Origin: Amycolatopsis solani
Lineage (GTDB): Bacteria; Actinomycetota; Actinomycetes; Mycobacteriales; Pseudonocardiaceae
Length of the DNA: 64,000 nucleotides
Assembly (NCBI RefSeq): GCF_033441515.1
Contig: NZ_JAWQJT010000003.1
Location: forward strand, 1,922,001 to 1,986,000
Direction of reading: 5' to 3'
The notes beneath the pieces were generated by a model. It searched no databases. It saw nothing but the letters and a program-made list of their open reading frames with translations, and was not told the DNA's origin. The stretch's first letter is position 1, and the number at the start of each line of letters is the position of its first letter. The position numbers were made by a program, and so were the translations under genes. Below are positions 9,345 to 17,913 of the stretch, piece after piece.

Positions 9345-9776
9345 GTGGCCGAAAAAGCTCAGCAGGACGAGGGCCGGAAGGCCGTCTTCCGCGTCCCCCG
9401 CACGTCGTTCATGGCGATCGCGCTCCTGACCGTCTGCGTGACGCCGATCGCACTCGGGGAAATCCCGTACCTGCAGTGGCTCTACGTCTTCCCGATCGCG
9501 CTGGCGGTGTTCGTCATCCGCCACCGCACGAGCGCGACGCGCGAAGGCCTCGCGATCCGGACCGTGTTCGGCCACCGGGACGTGCCGTGGTCGGCGTTGA
9601 AGGGCCTGGCGATCACCAAGAAGTCCCGCGTGCAGGCGGTGCTGAAGGACGACACGAAGGTGCCGCTGCCGACGGTCCGGACCCGGCACCTGCCGGTGCT
9701 GTCGCTGGTGAGCGAAGGACTCGTCGCCGACCCGAGCGGCCTGCTCGAAGAGGAAGACCTCAAGCCCGGCTCGTAG
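9345..9776 (+). CDS. PH-domain membrane protein, Cfp6-like
   Basis: This protein of about 143 residues has two adjacent hydrophobic segments near residues 24-42 and 45-60 (MAIALLTVCVTPIALGEI, then WLYVFPIALAVFVI). A short bacterial PH-like domain follows, with GLAIRTVFGHRDVPWSALKGLAI then KDDTKVPLPTVRTRHLPVL. This matches actinobacterial proteins next to ilvB, including Cfp6 (Rv3004) of M. tuberculosis, and gene position agrees. Function is unknown. The start is taken as GTG 9345 (VAEKAQQDE); the frame stays open further upstream, but that part runs into the ilvB promoter palindrome and has no membrane-protein character. Confidence 0.75.
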   Translation: MAEKAQQDEGRKAVFRVPRTSFMAIALLTVCVTPIALGEIPYLQWLYVFPIALAVFVIRHRTSATREGLAIRTVFGHRDVPWSALKGLAITKKSRVQAVLKDDTKVPLPTVRTRHLPVLSLVSEGLVADPSGLLEEEDLKPGS

Positions 9777-9814
9777 CACCCTCGATGGACGGCATCCGCC
9801 ACACTGGCCTAAAT

Positions 9815-9825
9815 TGGTAGAACCA
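9815..9825. promoter_or_regulatory. GntR/FadR-type operator-like site before ilvD
   Basis: TGGTAGAACCA is a perfect TGGT-N3-ACCA dyad, the half-site spacing used by FadR-subfamily GntR regulators. It lies 48 bp before the ilvD start. A short dyad can occur by chance, so this is only a candidate. Confidence 0.3.
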
Positions 9826-9872
9826 GTTTTGGCGGAGTGTTCCCGCCGACCATCCGACCTGGGAGTTTCGCC

Positions 9873-11717
9873 GTGCCGCCTCTCCGTTCCCGGACCACCA
9901 CCCACGGCCGCAACGCGGCGGGCGCGCGCTCGCTCTGGCGCGCCACCGGCATGACCGACAGCGACTTCGGCAAGCCGATCGTGGCGATCGCCAACTCCTA
10001 CACGCAGTTCGTGCCCGGCCACGTGCACCTCAAGGACCTCGGCGAGATCGTCGCCGGCGCGGTCAAGGAAGCGGGCGGCGTCGCGCGCGAGTTCCACACC
10101 ATCGCCGTCGACGACGGCATCGCCATGGGCCACTCCGGCATGCTCTACTCGCTGCCCTCGCGCGAGATCATCGCCGACTCGGTCGAGTACATGGTCAACG
10201 CGCACCAGGCCGACGCGCTGGTGTGCATCTCCAACTGCGACAAGATCACCCCGGGCATGCTCAACGCCGCCATGCGGCTGAACATCCCGGTGGTGTTCGT
10301 CTCCGGCGGGCCGATGGAGGCGGGCAAGGCGGTCGTCGTCGGCGGCGTCGCCCAGGCCCCGACCGACCTGATCACCGCGATCGCCGCGTCGGCGAGCCCC
10401 GACGTCGACGAAGAGGGTCTGGACATCGTCGAGCGCTCGGCGTGCCCGACGTGCGGTTCGTGCTCCGGCATGTTCACCGCGAACTCGATGAACTGCCTCA
10501 CCGAGGCGCTGGGCCTCTCGCTGCCGGGCAACGGCTCGACGCTGGCGACCCACGCGGCGCGGCGCGCGCTGTTCGAGGAGGCCGGGCGCACGGTCGTCGA
10601 GCTGTGCCGCAAGTGGTACGAGCAGGACGACGACTCGGTGCTCCCCCGCTCGATCGCGTCGAAGGCGGCGTTCGAGAACGCGATGGCCCTCGACATGGCG
10701 ATGGGCGGCTCGACGAACACGGTGCTGCACATCCTCGCCGCCGCCCAGGAGGGCGAGGTCGACTTCACGATCGCCGACATCGACGCGATCGGCCGCCGCG
10801 TGCCGTGCCTGTCGAAGGTGGCGCCGAACTCGGACTACCACATGGAGGACGTCCACCGCGCGGGCGGAATCCCGGCGATCCTCGGCGAGCTGTACCGCGG
10901 CGGCCTGCTGAACACCGACGTCCGTTCGGTCCACTCGGACGACCTCGACTCTTGGCTTTCCGCCTGGGACATCCGCGCTTCGTCGCCGTCCCCGGTCGCA
11001 CTCGAGCTGTTCCACGCGGCCCCGGGCGGCGTCCGCACGACGCAGGCGTTCTCGACGTCGAACCGCTGGTCATCCCTGGACACGGACGCGGCAGGCGGCT
11101 GCATCCGCGACGTCGAGCACGCGTACACGAAGGACGGCGGCCTGGCCATCCTGCGCGGCAACCTCGCCGAGAACGGCGCGGTCATCAAGGCCGCGGGCAT
11201 CGACGAGGACCTGTGGCACTTCGAGGGCCCGGCGCGCGTGCTGGAGAGCCAGGAGGAAGCGGTCTCGGCGATCCTCAAGAAGGAGATCCAGCCGGGCGAG
11301 GTCCTGGTGATCCGCTACGAGGGCCCGGCGGGCGGCCCCGGCATGCAGGAGATGCTGCACCCGACGGCGTTCCTCAAGGGTTCGGGCCTCGGCAAGAAGT
11401 GCGCCCTGATCACGGACGGCCGCTTCTCGGGCGGTTCATCGGGCATCTCGGTCGGCCACATCTCCCCGGAGGCGGCGGCCGGCGGCCTGATCGCCCTGGT
11501 GGAGAACGGCGACCGGATCCTCCTGGACATCCACGAGCGCCGGCTGGAGCTGCTGGTGGAGCCGGAGGTGCTGGCCGAGCGGCGGGCCAAGATGGAGGCG
11601 TCGGAACGCCCGTGGCAGCCGAAGGACCGCCAGCGCCCGGTGACGGCGGCGTTGCGCGCGTACGCCCGGATGGCAACGTCAGCGGACACCGGCGCGGTCC
11701 GCGACGTGAACAAGTAG
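9873..11717 (+). CDS. ilvD: Dihydroxy-acid dehydratase
   Basis: This Fe-S enzyme dehydrates 2,3-dihydroxy acids to 2-oxo acids, the third common step of valine and isoleucine synthesis. The 614-residue product matches the long, E. coli-like form from its start: [20 protein letters not shown] then [12 protein letters not shown]. Cluster and Mg ligands include [10 protein letters not shown] near 120 and [19 protein letters not shown] near 192. The C-terminal [24 protein letters not shown] is typical. GTG 9873 has GGGAG at 9861-9865; the upstream in-frame ATG lacks one and would add residues not seen in the family. It is separate from the ilvBNC operon and ends at a 14-bp hairpin. Confidence 0.96.
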   Translation: MPPLRSRTTTHGRNAAGARSLWRATGMTDSDFGKPIVAIANSYTQFVPGHVHLKDLGEIVAGAVKEAGGVAREFHTIAVDDGIAMGHSGMLYSLPSREIIADSVEYMVNAHQADALVCISNCDKITPGMLNAAMRLNIPVVFVSGGPMEAGKAVVVGGVAQAPTDLITAIAASASPDVDEEGLDIVERSACPTCGSCSGMFTANSMNCLTEALGLSLPGNGSTLATHAARRALFEEAGRTVVELCRKWYEQDDDSVLPRSIASKAAFENAMALDMAMGGSTNTVLHILAAAQEGEVDFTIADIDAIGRRVPCLSKVAPNSDYHMEDVHRAGGIPAILGELYRGGLLNTDVRSVHSDDLDSWLSAWDIRASSPSPVALELFHAAPGGVRTTQAFSTSNRWSSLDTDAAGGCIRDVEHAYTKDGGLAILRGNLAENGAVIKAAGIDEDLWHFEGPARVLESQEEAVSAILKKEIQPGEVLVIRYEGPAGGPGMQEMLHPTAFLKGSGLGKKCALITDGRFSGGSSGISVGHISPEAAAGGLIALVENGDRILLDIHERRLELLVEPEVLAERRAKMEASERPWQPKDRQRPVTAALRAYARMATSADTGAVRDVNK

Positions 11718-12155
11718 ATCCGGCTTTACCCGCGAAGGCCGCCTCGCTCGCCGGGGCGGCCTTCGCGGTTTCCGCCCCCAGCCGCAAAGCCGTCCCGGCA
11801 TATCCAGCCCCGGCCACCAAAACCGCCCCAGCCGCAAAAGCCGTCCCGGCAACTCCAGCCCCGACCACCAAGGCCGCCGGCAAAACCGCCCCAGCCGCAA
11901 AAGCCGTCCCGGCAACTCCAGCCCCGCCACCAAGGCCGCCGGCAAATCCGCCCCAGCCGCGAAAACCGTCCCGATGAGTCCGGCCTCAGCCACCAGGCCG
12001 CCCCGCTCGCCGAGGCGGCCATTTCGAGGCCCAAACCACCCCGGGCCGCGAGGGGGACCCCCGGTTTCAACGTTACCGGCGGCCACCGACAGTTCCGCCC
12101 TCACCAGGCAGAGTTGTCCACAGGGCCGCCCCACACGGCCGAGTTGTCCCCAGCC
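11718..12155. repeat. Gene-free stretch with about 62-bp tandem repeats
   Basis: After the ilvD hairpin, units starting with CCCCAGCCGC begin at 11776, 11826, 11889 and 11951. They are 50, 63, 62 and about 60 bases long; units two and three are almost identical, the last is degenerate. Each carries CCGTCCCGGCA and CCACCAAGGCC-type segments. A further 11-bp palindromic patch with CGCTCGCCGAGGCGGCC ends near 12020. Open frames across it are low-complexity (Gly/Arg or Pro/Ala rich) and shift with the repeat, so no gene is called. The rest, up to the DoxX stop at 12156, shows nothing recognisable. Confidence 0.7.
11730..11768. terminator. ilvD terminator hairpin
   Basis: Perfect 14-base arms (CCGCGAAGGCCGCC at 11730-11743 and its complement at 11755-11768) lie 12 bases after the ilvD stop. 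No T-run follows, as is common in high-GC actinomycetes. Confidence 0.65.
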
Positions 12156-12731
12156 CTACCGCGTCAAGACGATGACCACCACAGCCGCCGCGGCGGCCAG
12201 CAGCAGCGACACCAGCCCCAGCGGCAACGGCCGCTTCCGCCACGGCGTGTTCCGCTCCAGCGAAATCGGCCCGGCCCCGGTGAACAGCAGGCTCAGCGCG
12301 GCCGCCCCCAGCAGCAGCTCGAACTCGAACCCCTGCCCCTGCTGCTCGAAGAACCCGCCGTGGAACTTCGCGTACACGGCGTTCGCCGCCACCCCGAGCA
12401 GCGCCGCCGCCGCGAGCGGCGTGAACAGCCCGACGATCACCAGCACCCCGCCGCCGACCTCGGCGATGCCCGTGACCCACGACAGCAGCGTCGTCTGCTT
12501 GTGGTAGCCGAACGTCTCCAGCACCCGCGCGAACCCGCCGATGCCCGGCCCGCCGAACAGGCCGAACAGGTGCTGCAGACCGTGCGCGCCCATGGTCACG
12601 CCGAGCGCGAGCCGCAGGATCAGCAGGCCGAGGCCGAGCCCGCCCTGGCGTGGGGCGTCGTCACCGCCGTCGTCCTCGACGCCGGACAGGAGGCTGGTGG
12701 GCTGCTGCGAAAAATCGTCTCCACTGCTCAC
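12156..12731 (-). CDS. DoxX family membrane protein (Rv3005c-like)
   Basis: This 191-residue integral membrane protein has four hydrophobic segments at about residues 32-50, 83-105, 106-122 and 138-155, and a fifth at the C terminus (LGLVSLLLAAAAAVVVIVLT). The DoxX pattern is present: LILRLALGVTMGAHGLQHLFG, then GVAEVGGGVLVIVGLFTPLAA-like residues and AVYAKFHGGFF. The mycobacterial homologue Rv3005c has been reported with superoxide dismutase and a thiosulfate sulfurtransferase in oxidative-stress defence (general knowledge). Position after cfp6 and before lppZ is conserved. GTG 12731 is the start. Confidence 0.85.
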   Translation of the reverse strand: MSSGDDFSQQPTSLLSGVEDDGGDDAPRQGGLGLGLLILRLALGVTMGAHGLQHLFGLFGGPGIGGFARVLETFGYHKQTTLLSWVTGIAEVGGGVLVIVGLFTPLAAAALLGVAANAVYAKFHGGFFEQQGQGFEFELLLGAAALSLLFTGAGPISLERNTPWRKRPLPLGLVSLLLAAAAAVVVIVLTR

Positions 12732-12776
12732 GCGCGAAGGGTAGGGGATCCGCCCGGGCCTGGCGAGCCGCCGCGC

Positions 12777-13685
12777 TCAGTATTCGCCGTGCACGAGGTT
12801 GTCCGGCAGCTCGCCGCCGGCATACCGGGCGATCTCCGCCGCCGCGACGGCGTACGACCGCCCCCGCACCCCGCGCACCGACCCGCCGATGTGCGGGGTC
12901 AGCAGCAGCCCCGGCGCCGTCCACAGCGGGTGCCCCGGCGGGGGCGGCTCGGGGTCGGTGACGTCGAGCGCGGCACGCAGCCGTCCCGTGGTCAATTCGG
13001 CGACCAGCGCGTCGGTGTCCACGACCGCGCCGCGCGAGACGTTGGCCAGCACGGCGCCGTCGCGCATCTCGGCCAGGAACGCCGCGTCGACCATCCCGCG
13101 GGTGCGCGAGGTCAGCGGCACCATGAGCACGACGACGTCGTGCAGACCGAGCAGCGCGGGCAGCTCCTGCACGCCGTGCACGCCCTCCCGCGCGGTCATC
13201 CCGACCATAGTGCACCGCGCGTCGAACGGCTCGAGCCGCCGCCGCAAGTGCCGTCCCAGGTCGCCGGCGCCGATGACGAGCACGCGCTTGCCCTGCAGCG
13301 TGTCGGCCGTCTGCCGCTCCCACCGGCCTTCGCGCTGCGCCGCCGCGAAGACGTCCAGCCGCCGGTACATCGACAGCAGCGCCGCGACGACCCACTCGGC
13401 GGTGCTGCCGCCGTGCGCCCCGCGGCAGGTGGACAGCAGGATGCCGTCGGGCACCTTGCCCACCCAGTCCTCGGCCCCGGCGGACAGCAGCTGGATCAGT
13501 TTCAGGTTCGGCAGCGTGCGCCAGAGCTCCTCGCCCGGCGGGTGCTTGCCGGGGATGAGCACCTCGGCCTTCGCGGCCTCCGCGGGCACGGGCTCGCCCC
13601 ACTGGTAGCGCACGGGCAGGACCCGCGGAACCTCGGCGAGCACGGTCATGCCCTCGTCGTCGGGCACCAGCACGGTCAACGTCAT
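12777..13685 (-). CDS. D-isomer-specific 2-hydroxyacid dehydrogenase
   Basis: This 302-residue NAD(P)-dependent dehydrogenase contains the Rossmann motif VLVIGAGDLGRHL near residues 134-146. The catalytic Arg lies in NVSRGAVVDTDAL near 221, the Glu region in DVTDPEPPPPGHPLW, and the catalytic His in LLTPHIGGS near 271. Phosphoglycerate-type regulatory domains are absent, so it reduces an unknown 2-oxo acid or acts on a related substrate. ATG 13685 is preferred to an upstream in-frame codon because the family starts with a strand such as LTVLVPDDEG. It is divergent from lppZ and has no counterpart at this site in M. tuberculosis. Confidence 0.83.
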   Translation of the reverse strand: MTLTVLVPDDEGMTVLAEVPRVLPVRYQWGEPVPAEAAKAEVLIPGKHPPGEELWRTLPNLKLIQLLSAGAEDWVGKVPDGILLSTCRGAHGGSTAEWVVAALLSMYRRLDVFAAAQREGRWERQTADTLQGKRVLVIGAGDLGRHLRRRLEPFDARCTMVGMTAREGVHGVQELPALLGLHDVVVLMVPLTSRTRGMVDAAFLAEMRDGAVLANVSRGAVVDTDALVAELTTGRLRAALDVTDPEPPPPGHPLWTAPGLLLTPHIGGSVRGVRGRSYAVAAAEIARYAGGELPDNLVHGEY

Positions 13686-13736
13686 GATCCCCAACGTAAA
13701 CCAGGAGTACTCACCCATGGTTCACGCGGCGGCCCC

Positions 13737-13742
13737 TAGGCT
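13737..13742 (+). promoter_or_regulatory. -10 element of leaderless lppZ
   Basis: TAGGCT is followed by 8 bases and then the lppZ ATG, the TANNNT-N7-ATG arrangement typical of leaderless actinobacterial mRNAs. No ribosome-binding sequence is present. Confidence 0.55.
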
Positions 13743-13750
13743 GGGGGATC

Positions 13751-14959
13751 ATGCGCACTCGGTACCGGTCGGCCCTGCTGGCGATCCTGACCTGCGGCGT
13801 TCTGCTGCCCGCCGGCTGCGCGCGGTTCGACGACACCGCGGCCGGTCAGTCGTTCAGCCCCGCGCCCGTCCCGAGCCCTGAATCCCCGCCCCAGGTCCAG
13901 GGCCCCGGTGCGGACTCGGGCGGCGACGGCAAGCAGGTGCGTCCCGGCCCGTCGGCCGCGCCGGTGCCGCCGCCCCAGGGCTGCAAGGACTTCGACCCGT
14001 CGGTGATCTCGACCTGCCTGGACACCGTCGCCGCGGTGGCCGGCCTGCCGGGTGACGGGTCGACGCCGAGCGCGCTGGCGGGCGAGCGCAAAAGCGGCCG
14101 CGTCCTGCTCGCGACGGCGGGCAAGGACGCGACGGACTTCGCGAAGCTCGACGTCCAGGCGGCCGGTGACGGCGGCCTGACCGGGCTAGCGCTCTCGCCG
14201 TCCTACGTCGAAGACCAGCTGGTGTTCGCCTACGTCACGACCGCGACGGACAACCGCGTAGTGCGCTTCGCGAAGGGCCAGGCCGCGAAGCCGGTACTCA
14301 CCGGCATCCCGAAGGGCGCGTCCGGCAACCGCGGCACGATCGCCACCGACAACCGCGGCGCGCTGCTGGTCGCGACGGGCGACGCGGGCAACCCGAACGC
14401 CGCCACCGACCCGAACTCCCTCGCCGGGAAGGTGCTGCGCATCGACACGTCCGGCAAGGCCGCGGCGGGCAACGCCAACGGCTCGCTGACCGTGGCGGCC
14501 GGCCTGCACGCCCCCGGCGGGCTGTGCGCCTCGGCCGACGGCGGCCGCGTCTGGATCACCGACCGGCTCGCCGACAAGGACGTCCTCTACCGCTTCCAGG
14601 CCGGGCAGCCGCTGACGGCGCCGGCGTGGACGTGGCCGGACAAACCGGGCGTCGCGGGCTGCGCCGACTTCGTCGACGCCAACGGCTCGGTCTCGGTCGG
14701 CACCTCGCTGACCGGCAACCTGCAGAACCTGCCGGTGACGCCGGAGGGCGCGATCAGCGGCAAGCCGACGATCAGCCTCGACGGCAAGTCCGGCAAGCCC
14801 CCGGTGACCTACGGGCGGCTGGCCGGGATGAGCATGATCAACCCGCAGCTGGCGGTGGCCGGCACGGTCAACAAGGACGGCGGCGCCCCGGTGTCGAGCG
14901 ACGACCGCGTCGTGCTGATCACCCCGGCGACGTCCGGCGGCGGCAACGGCAAGGACTGA
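13751..14959 (+). CDS. lppZ: Lipoprotein with sorbosone/glucose-dehydrogenase-like propeller (LppZ-like)
   Basis: This 402-residue exported lipoprotein has a basic N terminus, a hydrophobic core and lipobox LLPAGC, with lipidated Cys23. A Pro/Gly-rich linker (about residues 30-78) leads into a beta-propeller resembling soluble PQQ sugar dehydrogenases: LTGLALSPSYVEDQLVFAYV near 141, GNRGTIATDNRGALLVATGD near 192, and LAGKVLRIDTSGK near 223. Position after the DoxX gene equals lppZ (Rv3006). Sugar oxidation has not been shown for this family; binding a sugar or cell-wall component at the outer face of the membrane is equally possible. Confidence 0.82.
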   Translation: MRTRYRSALLAILTCGVLLPAGCARFDDTAAGQSFSPAPVPSPESPPQVQGPGADSGGDGKQVRPGPSAAPVPPPQGCKDFDPSVISTCLDTVAAVAGLPGDGSTPSALAGERKSGRVLLATAGKDATDFAKLDVQAAGDGGLTGLALSPSYVEDQLVFAYVTTATDNRVVRFAKGQAAKPVLTGIPKGASGNRGTIATDNRGALLVATGDAGNPNAATDPNSLAGKVLRIDTSGKAAAGNANGSLTVAAGLHAPGGLCASADGGRVWITDRLADKDVLYRFQAGQPLTAPAWTWPDKPGVAGCADFVDANGSVSVGTSLTGNLQNLPVTPEGAISGKPTISLDGKSGKPPVTYGRLAGMSMINPQLAVAGTVNKDGGAPVSSDDRVVLITPATSGGGNGKD

Positions 14960-14987
14960 CCGCACGCCTCACCCCCTCGCCGGCTCC

Positions 14988-15140
14988 GCACCGCCCGCCG
15001 ATCCGGCCCGCACCGCCCGCCGATCCGGCCGGCACCGCCCGCCGATCCGGCCAGCGCCGCCGGCCGATCCGGTCAGCGGAGACGGCCGATCAGCTGAGAC
15101 GGCTGGTCAGTTGACGCGGCCGGTCAGCTGAGACGGCTGG
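14988..15140. repeat. 22-bp tandem repeats plus a GTCAGCTGAGACGG repeat array
   Basis: Four 22-bp units of type GCACCGCCCGCCGATCCGGC start at 14988, 15010, 15032 and 15054. They are followed by four looser copies of GGTCAGCTGAGACGG-type units up to the stop of the dehydrogenase gene. No frame through it looks coding. It could act as a termination region between the convergent lppZ and operon ends, or be a variable-number repeat. Confidence 0.7.
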
Positions 15141-16283
15141 TCAGCCGAGCGGCTTCAGCTCCACGCGCCGCCCCTCCGCCGACGACGTCAGCCCGGCCTC
15201 GGCGAGCTGCAGCCCGCGTGCCGCCGAGAAGAAGTCGTAGCGGTGTTGCCGCCCGGCGACCACGTCCCGGACGAACTCCTCCCACTGCGCCTTGAAGCCG
15301 TTGTCGAACTCGGCGTTGTCCGGGACCTCCTGCCACTGGTCGCGGAACGCCTCGGTCGCCGGCAGGTCGGGGTTCCACACCGGCTTCGGCGTCGCGGAGC
15401 GGTGCTGGACCCGGCAGCGCCGCAGCCCGGCGACGGCGCTGCCCTCGGTGCCGTCGACCTGGAACTCGACGAGCTCGTCGCGGAACACCCGCGTCGACCA
15501 CGACGAGTTGATCTGCGCGACGACCCCGGACTCCAGTTCGAAGATCCCGTACGCGGCGTCGTCGGCCGTAGCCGCGTACGCCTCGCCCCGCTCGTCCCAG
15601 CGGCGCGGAATGTGCGTTGTCGCTTTCGCGGTCACGGCCTCGACGCGGCCGAAGAGGTTCTCGAGGACGTAGTTCCAGTGGCAGAACATGTCGAGCACGA
15701 TCCCGCCGCCGTCCTCGGCGCGGTAGTTCCAGCTCGGGCGCTGGGCCTCCTGCCAGTCGCCTTCGAAGACCCAGTAGCCGAACTCGCCGCGCACCGACAG
15801 GACCCGCCCGAAGAACCCGCCGTCGACCAGCCGCCGCAGCTTCCGCAGCCCGGGCAGGAACAGCTTGTCGTGCACGACGCCGTGGCAGATCCCGGCGTCA
15901 CGCGCGAGCGCGGCCAGCTCCAGCGCCGATGTCAGTTTTTCGGCAAGGGGCTTTTCGGCGTAGACGTGCTTGCCCGCGGCGATGGCCGCCCGCACCGACG
16001 GCTCCCGCGCCGACGTCAGCTGCGCGTCGAAGTAGATCCCGACGTCGGCCAGCGCGGAGTCCGGGTCGGTGGTCCACGCGGTCAGGCCGTGCCGCCCGGC
16101 GAGGTCCTTCAACTTCGCGGCATTGCGCCCGGCGAGGATCGGCTCGAGCTGCACGCGGCCGCCGTCCGGCAGGGCGACGCCGCCCTGGTCGCGAATCGCC
16201 AAGACCGACCGCAGCAGGTGCTGCCGGTAGCCCATCCGGCCGGTGACCCCGTTGAGCAGCACTCCGATACTGGGCTGGTTCAT
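15141..16283 (-). CDS. Gfo/Idh/MocA family oxidoreductase, fourth gene of operon
   Basis: This 380-residue NAD(P)-dependent dehydrogenase begins with a Rossmann fold that is unusual in using VLLNGVTGRMGYRQHL near residues 7-22, closer to GxxGRMG than the common GxGxxG. The family EKP motif appears as HVYAEKPLAEKL near 116, and an SWNYRAEDGGGIVLDMFCHW stretch near 195 includes the D..CH signature of the substrate domain. Such enzymes oxidise or reduce sugars and inositols. Its ATG overlaps the upstream cupin stop by one base (TGATG). It is the last gene of a four-gene run controlled from a LacI-like promoter near 19.1 kb; the substrate is unknown. Confidence 0.82.
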   Translation of the reverse strand: MNQPSIGVLLNGVTGRMGYRQHLLRSVLAIRDQGGVALPDGGRVQLEPILAGRNAAKLKDLAGRHGLTAWTTDPDSALADVGIYFDAQLTSAREPSVRAAIAAGKHVYAEKPLAEKLTSALELAALARDAGICHGVVHDKLFLPGLRKLRRLVDGGFFGRVLSVRGEFGYWVFEGDWQEAQRPSWNYRAEDGGGIVLDMFCHWNYVLENLFGRVEAVTAKATTHIPRRWDERGEAYAATADDAAYGIFELESGVVAQINSSWSTRVFRDELVEFQVDGTEGSAVAGLRRCRVQHRSATPKPVWNPDLPATEAFRDQWQEVPDNAEFDNGFKAQWEEFVRDVVAGRQHRYDFFSAARGLQLAEAGLTSSAEGRRVELKPLG

Positions 16284-16996
16284 CACTGCCGGCCTTCCTC
16301 GTCGATGTCGTATTCCGCGCGACGGCCGCACATGCCGTACCCGTCCGGGTTCGAGGGTGCCGCGACCCGGACGCCGGACTGCTCGAGGTGACTCCCATCA
16401 CCACCGGCGAGCGCCGCGAGGTGCACCCCGGTGAGCTCGGCGGCCCGCAACGCCCCCGTCCGCCAGCGCGAAACCCAGTTGCCGATTTTCGGCGAAACGA
16501 GCGAGAGGGCCGCCCGGTGAAACACCCGCAACGGCCCCGGGTCACCGTCCCGCAGCGCCTCCCGGAGCGGCAGGTAGCCGCGAATCGCCAGGTCACGGCG
16601 TTGTCGAGCGGCGTGGTCGGTTTTCGGCAACGCCGCCGCACCGGCATAGGCGACGGGGTCGGCGAGCACGTCGGGCGGGAACGTGAACACGGCGTCCCCC
16701 GCCTCGGGCAGTCCGCTGTTCTGCATCAGCACCGTGACGCGGAGATCCTCGACCTGGACCATCCGGTGCACGGTTCCCGGCGCGAACCACGCGATCACGC
16801 CGGCTTCGAGCGGTGTCTCGTCGTAGCCGCCGACGCTCAGCGTCTGGACCGCCCCGCGTCCGCCGGTGACGACGTAGGCCTCGGTGCAGGCCAGGTGCAG
16901 GTGCGGGCTGCCGCCACAGACTCCATCCTCCGCCGCCCAGTCGTAGGCGCGCAGGTGCGAGACCCCGATTCCACCTGGAAGTGGGAACGCGTTCAT
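16283..16996 (-). CDS. Cupin domain protein, third gene of operon
   Basis: This 237-residue protein has a classic cupin core: PHLHLACTEAYVVTGGRG (H-x-H-x4-E-x6-G) near residues 32-49 and APGTVHRMV near 72-80 provide the metal-binding His and Glu residues. The second half, from about residue 100, is helical with no named domain. It may be a sugar isomerase, a lyase or a sensor; the reaction cannot be read. ATG 16996 overlaps the DUF6807 stop by four bases, and its stop overlaps the start of the next dehydrogenase, so production is tightly coupled to three carbohydrate-type enzymes. Confidence 0.72.
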   Translation of the reverse strand: MNAFPLPGGIGVSHLRAYDWAAEDGVCGGSPHLHLACTEAYVVTGGRGAVQTLSVGGYDETPLEAGVIAWFAPGTVHRMVQVEDLRVTVLMQNSGLPEAGDAVFTFPPDVLADPVAYAGAAALPKTDHAARQRRDLAIRGYLPLREALRDGDPGPLRVFHRAALSLVSPKIGNWVSRWRTGALRAAELTGVHLAALAGGDGSHLEQSGVRVAAPSNPDGYGMCGRRAEYDIDEEGRQ

Positions 16997-17913
16997 GACC
17001 ACCCGTGTCCATCGAGGTAGTGATTCACCCGATCGCGGTCCCACGCCCCGTCGGCGACGACGATCCGGTAGCGGTAGGTGAAGCTCTCCCCCGGCTCCAG
17101 CGCGAATTCGTCGAAAAACGCCCACGAGAAAGCCACCATGGGCGTGTCCCGCGAGCGGACGAACCAGTGCGACTCGTGGATCGCCTGGTCGTTTTCCGGC
17201 GAATGCGCGAAGACCAGCGTCGAATGCGCGTCGACGCCGTCGTGCTCGCCGACGAACGCCAGCCACGGCGCCTGCACGCCCATCATGTCTTCGCCGCCGA
17301 GCTCGCCGGGTCCGAGGACGCGCCCACCGCTGAACTCTCGCGGCCCCCGCCAGTGCAGCCCGGTGTACCCGGCCAGCTCACGCCCGGCGGTCGTCGGGCT
17401 GCCGAACTCGAGCGGGGTGTCGCGGACGTTGGTCAGCTCGATCCCCCAGTCGAGCGCCCAGGCCCCTTCGTCCGGCTCGGCCGAGTGGACGACGAGGTCG
17501 CGCCGCTCCCGCGCCCACTCGTCACCGCCGTTGGCGACCCAGGTGAGCCGCTCGGTGAAGCCGAGCCGCTCAAGCCCGACGGTGAAGGCGGCGAAGTCGT
17601 CGTGCCGGATCGAGCCGACGCGGTCCGGCAGATCCTGGTATCCATCGCCGGGGACGTAGGTGTGGCCGCCCCAGAAATTCTGCCCGGACAGGTGGCTGGA
17701 CGTCATCTGCAGGCCCTTGTGCCACCGGTGGTCGGCGGGCCGGTACCCGCTGACGCCGCGGCCGCCGAGGGTCCGCAGCGGGTGGGTGTAGGGCTTGCGG
17801 GATTCGAAGGCCACGGGGTCGGGCTTGTACACATAGGACATCAGCTGGACGCCGCCGGCCTCGACGGTCACGCGCTCGCCGTGCCGGTGCGTGACGGTGA
17901 TCGCCGCGCTCAC
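16993..17913 (-). CDS. DUF6807 / PmoA-like protein, second gene of operon
   Basis: This 306-residue protein resembles the family annotated as PmoA-like or DUF6807. It has a beta-rich fold with HPLRTLGGRGVSGYRPADHRW near residue 44, then HHKGLQ-like and SGQNFWGGHTYV segments, and a C-terminal GESFTYRYRIVVADG strand pair. The arrangement resembles galactose-mutarotase-type sandwiches, in which the conserved His residues (DHRWHKGL) would face a sugar. No signal peptide is visible. GTG/ATG overlaps link it to genes on both sides. Despite the name, it has no demonstrated relation to methane monooxygenase subunit PmoA. Confidence 0.72.
   Translation of the reverse strand: MSAAITVTHRHGERVTVEAGGVQLMSYVYKPDPVAFESRKPYTHPLRTLGGRGVSGYRPADHRWHKGLQMTSSHLSGQNFWGGHTYVPGDGYQDLPDRVGSIRHDDFAAFTVGLERLGFTERLTWVANGGDEWARERRDLVVHSAEPDEGAWALDWGIELTNVRDTPLEFGSPTTAGRELAGYTGLHWRGPREFSGGRVLGPGELGGEDMMGVQAPWLAFVGEHDGVDAHSTLVFAHSPENDQAIHESHWFVRSRDTPMVAFSWAFFDEFALEPGESFTYRYRIVVADGAWDRDRVNHYLDGHGWS

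Noticed and set aside
11410..12134. Gly/Trp/Arg-rich repetitive frames on the minus strand over the 62-bp repeats
   Set aside because: They exist only because unit lengths keep frames open, change register between units and lack ribosome sites; reported as a repeat.
14988..15140. Possible CRISPR-like array
   Set aside because: Units of 22 bp are directly adjacent without spacers, and no cas gene is near.
16993..17913. Reading the PmoA-like name as evidence for methane oxidation
   Set aside because: DUF6807 proteins only share a legacy name; no PmoB, PmoC or membrane helices are present.
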